Source: CAZKUN01 sp964555935 (GTDB taxonomy: Bacteria > Armatimonadota > Zipacnadia > Zipacnadales > VGFC01). Taken from it: DNA of 49,206 nt. Of this stretch, positions 44,571 through 49,206 are shown in pieces (position 1 is the stretch's first letter; the number at the start of each line of letters is the position of its first letter). The stretch spans positions 1 through 49,206 of the forward strand of contig CAZKUN010000041.1 of assembly GCA_964555935.1 (NCBI GenBank), read 5' to 3'. The position numbers and the translations under genes were made by a program. A model generated the notes under the pieces. The model was given only the letters and a program-made list of their open reading frames with translations. It had not been told where the DNA came from and ran no database searches.

Positions 44571-45665
44571 TTACGGGATGAGCACGGCCTTGATGGCTTC
44601 CTTGCTGGCCATGACTTCGAGGGCCTGCGTGGCCTCGGACAACGGAAAGCGGTGCGTGACGAGTTTCTCGAACGGGTACCGGCCGCTCAACACGAGGCGG
44701 ATCGACTGGTACAGGTGCTGCGTGTCGCTGACCCAGACGCCCTGCAGGCTCACGTTCTTGCGGGCAATCTGCTCGAACAGCGAGATCGGCACCTCACCGA
44801 CGGGCGTCGCGATGCCGGGGATCGAGTACGTGCCATACGGCGCGACCAAGTTGATGCTCTGGCCGACAACCGGAGCGAATCCCGTGCAATCGATGATCGA
44901 GTTGGCGCCCAGGCCGTGCGTCCGCTCCATCACGAACGCCTCGACCTCGTCGGGACCCATCGCATCAACGACGAGCGTCCCCGTCGCGCCAAACTCCATG
45001 GCGAGATCCAATCGGGCCTTGTCGGCCGACATTCCGGTGACGTAGACCTCGCTCGCCCCCGCCTCGATGGCCATCACCATGCTGAAGATGCCGACCGGGC
45101 CCGGGCCCAGGATCATGACCGTGTCGCCCCGGTTCACGTTCGAGAGCTGCACCGCGTGCGCCGCCGTCGCGCCCGAGCATGTCGCCGGGACGAGCACCGC
45201 GGGGTCGATATCGTCGTCGATGCGGATCATGTGGCAGCGATCGCGCAGGTGCAGATACTCGCCGTAGCACCCGTTGAAGTACGGGGCCTCAGAGCACCCG
45301 AGCGAGATGCCGTATGTCTTCCGGTGCGGGCACAAGGCGGGTTGCTTCTTGATCACGCAGTAGGCGCACTGGCCACACATCAGCCCGCGCTCCCAGACGA
45401 CGAGATCGCCCTCCTTCAACTCCCGCCCGAAGACATCGAGCTTCGTGCCGTTCGTGGCGGCAATTGTGCCGACGCCCTCATGGCCGAGGATCATCGGCAG
45501 CGGCGTCCGAGGATCGTTGCCATGCCACATGTGCACGTCCGAGCCGCAGACGCCCGCGACGCTGACTTTGGCCAGCACTTCGCCCGGCGCGAGATCCTGC
45601 ACATCGAATTCGTGCTCCACTAGCGGCTCGTTGAACTTCTCAAGGACGATTGCTTTGCCGGTCAT
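44571..45665 (-). CDS. zinc-dependent alcohol dehydrogenase (MDR superfamily)
   Basis: Medium-chain dehydrogenase/reductase, 364 residues. Catalytic zinc ligands are C40 (GVCGSDVHMWHG) and H62 (GHEGVG). Structural zinc is held by C97, C100, C103 and C112 (CGQCAYC and LCPH). The Rossmann motif is MILGPGPVGIFSMVMA, adapted for NAD(P). The substrate is unknown; polyols or sugar-derived alcohols would suit the neighbours. The gene lies 53 bases upstream of the flavoprotein start and follows a HAD hydrolase by 45 bases, suggesting a sugar-derivative operon. Confidence 0.94.
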   Translation of the reverse strand: MTGKAIVLEKFNEPLVEHEFDVQDLAPGEVLAKVSVAGVCGSDVHMWHGNDPRTPLPMILGHEGVGTIAATNGTKLDVFGRELKEGDLVVWERGLMCGQCAYCVIKKQPALCPHRKTYGISLGCSEAPYFNGCYGEYLHLRDRCHMIRIDDDIDPAVLVPATCSGATAAHAVQLSNVNRGDTVMILGPGPVGIFSMVMAIEAGASEVYVTGMSADKARLDLAMEFGATGTLVVDAMGPDEVEAFVMERTHGLGANSIIDCTGFAPVVGQSINLVAPYGTYSIPGIATPVGEVPISLFEQIARKNVSLQGVWVSDTQHLYQSIRLVLSGRYPFEKLVTHRFPLSEATQALEVMASKEAIKAVLIP

Positions 45666-45710
45666 GAGTGGCCTCTGTTTGGGACGACGGTGACAGGCGA
45701 GACGCCTGTC

Positions 45711-46544
45711 CTACGCGGGATCATTGAGTACGAAACGTTCCACGACATGAGCGATGCCGCCATCATCGGCGGATGGCGCGATGTAGTCGGCAACGCTCTT
45801 CACGGAGCCTCTGGCATTCTCCACCGCGACTCCGAGTCCTGCGTATTCGAGCATGCTGATGTCGGCTGGCGCATCGCCCATGCCGATGACCTCATCTGGC
45901 GAGACGCCAAGCGATGACGCAACGCGATCAAGCGCGGCGCCCTTGGTCGCGCCATGAGCGGTCAACTCAAGCAACCAACTGTCATGCTGCAGCGCCGGCG
46001 CGACTCGCGGAGCCGTAAAGCCGTCGCAGTCGCCGAGTCGATCCGCGAGGCCTGCGAGCTGCTCCTCGCTTCCCCATCCCAGGACGGCCACATGGTCGCG
46101 GCTGAGCGCGTCGGCGATGGAGTCGACGCATACGGAGCGATCGGGGTACATGTCCACCCACGCGGCGAGCGGCGGCGTGGGCTGAGCGACGTAGACACGG
46201 TCACCGGCTCGGGGATCCTCGTACGCCATCACGCCGATGCCATCCGGCTCGGCCTCGGCGAACCGACGGCTAAGAACGGCGGGATCCATCAGCAGCACCT
46301 CAGTCGGCTCGCGGTGGAGATTCTCGTATGTGGTTGAGCCGTTGAAGACGATGTGCGGCCCCGAAATTGGCTGGAGTTCCTCCCAGACAGGCAACGTGCT
46401 CAGCCGACCGCGCGCTGTGCAGATCACGACGCGACATCCCGCGGCTTCCGCAGCGTGCAATGCGCTCAGGTTCGTCTCCGTAACGTTACCCAGAGAGTCC
46501 AGAAACGTATTGTCAAGATCGATGGCGAGTATTCGGTAGGGCAT
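45711..46544 (-). CDS. HAD-superfamily (Cof-type) hydrolase
   Basis: Cof-type phosphatase, 277 residues. Motif I AIDLDNTFLDS has the two catalytic Asp residues, motif II is VVICTARGR, a Lys follows in GATKGAALDRVA and motif IV is GMGDAPADISML. The cap domain at about residues 85-190 sets specificity, typically for sugar phosphates or nucleotides. The ATG at 46544 has GGGAG 6 bases upstream. It is the first gene of the minus-strand metabolic group. Confidence 0.93.
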   Translation of the reverse strand: MPYRILAIDLDNTFLDSLGNVTETNLSALHAAEAAGCRVVICTARGRLSTLPVWEELQPISGPHIVFNGSTTYENLHREPTEVLLMDPAVLSRRFAEAEPDGIGVMAYEDPRAGDRVYVAQPTPPLAAWVDMYPDRSVCVDSIADALSRDHVAVLGWGSEEQLAGLADRLGDCDGFTAPRVAPALQHDSWLLELTAHGATKGAALDRVASSLGVSPDEVIGMGDAPADISMLEYAGLGVAVENARGSVKSVADYIAPSADDGGIAHVVERFVLNDPA

Positions 46545-46615
46545 CAATGGCTCCCATGCGGCGGAGACAGGCTATTCCCTGCCCGGCCGCCTTGGCCCTC
46601 TGCGGTTCACGACCC

Positions 46616-46644
46616 TTGACGCCGGGTGCGGCGCGCTGTAAGGT
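46616..46644 (+). promoter_or_regulatory. sigma70-like promoter for the aconitase gene
   Basis: TTGACG and TAAGGT with 17-base spacing, about 50 bases upstream of the GTG start. The -10 element is a weak match. Confidence 0.5.
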
Positions 46645-46695
46645 CATGCTTCGTGCGGCGGGGATGGCAACACAGCAGGACGTGAGGAGAGCACT

Positions 46696-48627
46696 GTGAA
46701 GGGCACGGTCACCGAGAGAATCATCCGGGAGCACCTCGTCGAGGGCGAGCTGACGCCGGGGCAGGAAATCGGCATCCGGCTCGACCAGACGCTGACCCAG
46801 GACGCAACCGGCACCATGGCTTACCTGCAGTTTGAGGCCATCGGCGTGCCGAGGGTCAAGACGGAACTCTCGGTCAGTTACATCGACCACAACACGCTCC
46901 AGGTCGGCTTCGAGAATGCAGACGATCACCTCTACCTGGCGGGCGTCGCGAAGAAGCACGGCATCTACCTCAGCCGCGCGGGCAACGGCATCTGTCACCA
47001 AGTCCACCTCGAGCGTTTCGCCGCTCCGGGCAAGACGCTGGTGGGCTCTGACAGTCACACGCCGACGGCCGGCGGAGTTGGGAGCCTCGCGGTCGGCGTC
47101 GGAGGTCTCGACGTGGCCGCGGCGATGGCGGGAAGCCCGCTCTACGTTGCGTGCCCGAAGGTCCGGCGCGTGGGGCTAACCGGCGCGCTGCCCGCGTGGG
47201 TCGCTGCGAAGGATATCATTCTCGAAATCCTGCGCCGCCTCACCGTCGCCGGAGGCGTGGGGTGGGTCATGGAATACGGCGGCCCGGGCGTCGAAACGCT
47301 CACCGTCCCGCAGCGCGCGACGATCACGAACATGGGCGCCGAACTCGGCGCGACAACATCCATCTTCCCCAGCGACGAGGTGACGAAGGCCTGGCTCGTC
47401 GGCCAGGAGCGCGGCGAGCAGTGGGTGGAGATCGCAGCCGACGCCGCGGCGGAGTACGAGGACGTGCTAGAGACCAACCTCAGCGAGCTGGAGCCGATGA
47501 TCGCCCAGCCGCACATGCCCGATCGCGTGGTTACCGTCCGCGAACTCGCCGGCACGCCAGTCGGTCAGGTCGGGATTGGGAGCTGCACGAATTCATCCTA
47601 CGTCGATCTCATGACCGCCGCCGAGATGGTGAAGGGCAAGGTCGTCCCGCCCGAGATGAGCTTCGTCGTCGCGCCAGGCTCTCGTCAGGTGCTCTCGACG
47701 ATCTCCGGGAACGGCGGTCTGACGAGCCTGATCGACGCGGGCGCGCGCATCCTGGAGAGCGCTTGCGGGCCCTGCCTGGGCATCGGGCAGTCCCCCGCGT
47801 CCGGAGCAGCGACCGTCCGCAGCTTCAACCGTAACTTCGAGGGCCGCTCCGGCACGCAAGACGCCAGCGTCTTTCTGGCCAGCGTCGAGACATGTGTGGC
47901 GGCAGCTCTCACGGGCAGAATCACCGACCCCCGCGAACTGGGCGAGGCGCCGGAGGTCTCCCTGCCTGAGCATTTCCGCGTAGACGATGCGATGATCGTG
48001 CCGCCGGCAACGGATGGCTCGACGATTGACGTCATCCGCGGCCCAAACATCAAGCCCGTGCCCCTCGCCGAGCCGCCGGCCGACGAGCTTGACCTAACCG
48101 TGCTGATTCACCTGGGCGACAACATCACCACCGACGACATCCTCCCGGCGGGAGCGAAGCTCCTGCCATTGCGCTCGAACATCCCCGCCTACGCCGAGCA
48201 TGTCCTCAGCCACATCGACCCCGAGTTCTCCAACCGCGCGAAGGCCGCCGGTGGCGGAGTGATCGTCGGCGGATCGAACTACGGGCAGGGCTCCAGCCGA
48301 GAGCACGCCGCTCTGGCGCCCATGTACCTGAACGTGAAGGCGGTGTTGGTAGAATCGTTCGCCCGGATCCACCGCTCCAACCTCATCAACTTCGGCATCG
48401 TGCCACTCGTGGCCGGCAAGGCAGTCATCGACGCGCTGGAGCAGGGGAAGTCGGCGCGTGTTTCCGGCATTCACTCAGCGCTGGAGACGCCGGGCGGAGG
48501 GACCGTTGATGTGTCTGTCAACGGCTCAGACGGGATGCAGGCGACGCTCGAACTAACAGAGCGCGAGGCGCGGATCCTGAAGGCGGGCGGTCTGCTCAGC
48601 GAACTCCGCGCGCACCAAGGCGCGTAA
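46696..48627 (+). CDS. aconitate hydratase (Aquifex-type)
   Basis: Interconverts citrate and isocitrate in the TCA cycle. The [4Fe-4S] ligands are C297 (GSCTNSSY), C357 and C360 (CGPCLGIGQSP). ITTDDILPAG and GSNYGQGSSREHAALAP are the C-terminal swivelling-domain signatures with substrate-binding Ser/Arg. At 643 residues it is the short 'putative aconitase' form seen in Aquifex and some anaerobes, rather than the roughly 890-residue AcnA or AcnB. GTG start with AGGAG 6 bases upstream. It is divergent from the HAD hydrolase. Confidence 0.94.
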   Translation: MKGTVTERIIREHLVEGELTPGQEIGIRLDQTLTQDATGTMAYLQFEAIGVPRVKTELSVSYIDHNTLQVGFENADDHLYLAGVAKKHGIYLSRAGNGICHQVHLERFAAPGKTLVGSDSHTPTAGGVGSLAVGVGGLDVAAAMAGSPLYVACPKVRRVGLTGALPAWVAAKDIILEILRRLTVAGGVGWVMEYGGPGVETLTVPQRATITNMGAELGATTSIFPSDEVTKAWLVGQERGEQWVEIAADAAAEYEDVLETNLSELEPMIAQPHMPDRVVTVRELAGTPVGQVGIGSCTNSSYVDLMTAAEMVKGKVVPPEMSFVVAPGSRQVLSTISGNGGLTSLIDAGARILESACGPCLGIGQSPASGAATVRSFNRNFEGRSGTQDASVFLASVETCVAAALTGRITDPRELGEAPEVSLPEHFRVDDAMIVPPATDGSTIDVIRGPNIKPVPLAEPPADELDLTVLIHLGDNITTDDILPAGAKLLPLRSNIPAYAEHVLSHIDPEFSNRAKAAGGGVIVGGSNYGQGSSREHAALAPMYLNVKAVLVESFARIHRSNLINFGIVPLVAGKAVIDALEQGKSARVSGIHSALETPGGGTVDVSVNGSDGMQATLELTEREARILKAGGLLSELRAHQGA

Positions 48628-48718
48628 CCGAACAGAAGGTCGCATCCGAGCATCAGGCGAAGGCTTGGCACCGCGTGGACAGGCCATGCGTTGCGCCACT
48701 CAGAGGAACAGCAGCAAC

Positions 48719-49012
48719 ATGACATCGAATTGGTACTTGGTATTGATGTTCGTACTCGTCGTAGTCGGCATCGCGCTCGGACTTGGGTTGGCCTTCACGA
48801 TCAACCAGGTCACCGACGGCGCGGTTATGGAGTTCGGTGGAGGCCTGGGAACGATCGTGGTCCTGTTCGGCTCATGCACGTTAGGCGTCATGGCCATGTA
48901 CTTCATCGGCTCGCAGATCGACAAGTTCGTCCGCGGTCGCCAGTCGGGGCCGGAAGCGAAGACCTACGACCAGAAGGTCCGCGTAGCGCGCAAGACGCGC
49001 AAGAAGAAATAG
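48719..49012 (+). CDS. small two-helix membrane protein
   Basis: A 97-residue product with two membrane helices (YLVLMFVLVVVGIALGLGLA and TIVVLFGSCTLGVMAMYFIG) and a strongly basic C-terminal tail (VRVARKTRKKK). The ATG is the natural start of the protein; GAGGA lies about 11 bases upstream. No family is recognised. It lies 91 bases after the aconitase gene and 47 bases before the next. Confidence 0.7.
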   Translation: MTSNWYLVLMFVLVVVGIALGLGLAFTINQVTDGAVMEFGGGLGTIVVLFGSCTLGVMAMYFIGSQIDKFVRGRQSGPEAKTYDQKVRVARKTRKKK

Positions 49013-49059
49013 CCAGTCCGTCAGCCGAAGACCCAGTTCGGCCGAGCAAGGGGCACCCC

Positions 49060-49206
49060 GTGATCGCGAACCGACCGGAGCTGGACCCAATCGCCGAGAA
49101 CGCGCGCGAGTATCTCGATCGCATCGACGGAGCGCGTGAGAAGGCTCTCGATGCGTCGCGGCAGATCATCCGAGCCGCGTCGACGATCATCAAGCACGTC
49201 CACCGC
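49060..49206 (+). CDS. translin-like protein, N-terminal part only
   Basis: An open frame of 49 codons runs off the window from a GTG start, with AAGGGG 6 bases upstream. The visible sequence (ENAREYLDRIDGAREKALDA, SRQIIRAASTIIKHVHR) looks like the N-terminal helices of translin-family RNA-binding proteins, including the basic/aromatic ends of helix 1. The call rests on about 45 residues and needs the missing part. Confidence 0.5.
   Translation, partial: MIANRPELDPIAENAREYLDRIDGAREKALDASRQIIRAASTIIKHVHR

Overview
The window comes from a GC-rich, outer-membrane-bearing (diderm) bacterium, most likely a metagenome assembly because one gene is split by a run of Ns. An LPS/lipid transport block (lptC-lptA-lptB-lptF/G) sits next to a DUF3084 coiled-coil protein and a YqgF/RuvX-like RNase H protein. 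This order, together with abundant Gfo/Idh/MocA, URO-D-like and ceramidase-like enzymes, suggests Armatimonadota or a related uncultured lineage. That placement is an inference from gene families only. No tRNA, rRNA, CRISPR array, insertion sequence or prophage was seen, and no gene-free stretch exceeds about 300 bases.

Layout. Positions 1-3.4 kb: a partial unknown gene on the minus strand, then a URO-D-family protein and a GT4 glycosyltransferase on the plus strand, closed by a strong hairpin. 3.5-10.5 kb (minus): a secreted beta-propeller/di-haem cytochrome, RimO, a TPR/zinc membrane protein and FtsK, with a sigma70-like promoter before ftsK. 10.6-29.7 kb (minus): a nearly gapless run of 17 genes. 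Read in transcription order it holds three paralogous Tat/lipoprotein-type proteins, a radical SAM/SPASM enzyme, MoxR, DUF58, a transglutaminase membrane protein, HolA, a 50-residue membrane peptide, two GT-C-like glycosyltransferases, LptC, LptA, LptB, LptF/G, DUF3084, a YqgF-like protein and a ceramidase-like enzyme. 29.9-37.2 kb (plus): an M1-type peptidase, an aminotransferase, acetyl-CoA synthetase, and an AAA ATPase/DUF3226 (Toprim-like) pair. 37.2-46.5 kb: mostly peripheral carbon metabolism (HpcH/HpaI aldolase, Gfo/Idh/MocA oxidoreductase, 2-hydroxyacid dehydrogenase, FAD protein, zinc alcohol dehydrogenase, HAD hydrolase), plus a secreted unknown protein, a four-cysteine peptide and a GxxExxY element with inverted repeats. 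46.7 kb to the end (plus): an Aquifex-type aconitase, a small membrane protein and the start of a translin-like gene.

The most unusual locus is at 26.5-29.7 kb. Three consecutive genes, each overlapping the next by 8 bases, encode homologous proteins with a twin-arginine signal and lipobox. Each carries exactly two Cys-Tyr motifs, usually Thr-Cys-Tyr, drawn from three possible sites. The next gene is a radical SAM enzyme with a SPASM-type cysteine-rich tail. I propose, as a hypothesis, that these proteins are substrates of that enzyme: an undescribed envelope-protein modification system. A second candidate system is the coupled AAA ATPase + DUF3226 pair at 35.5-37.2 kb, which has the architecture of OLD/PARIS-like defence modules.
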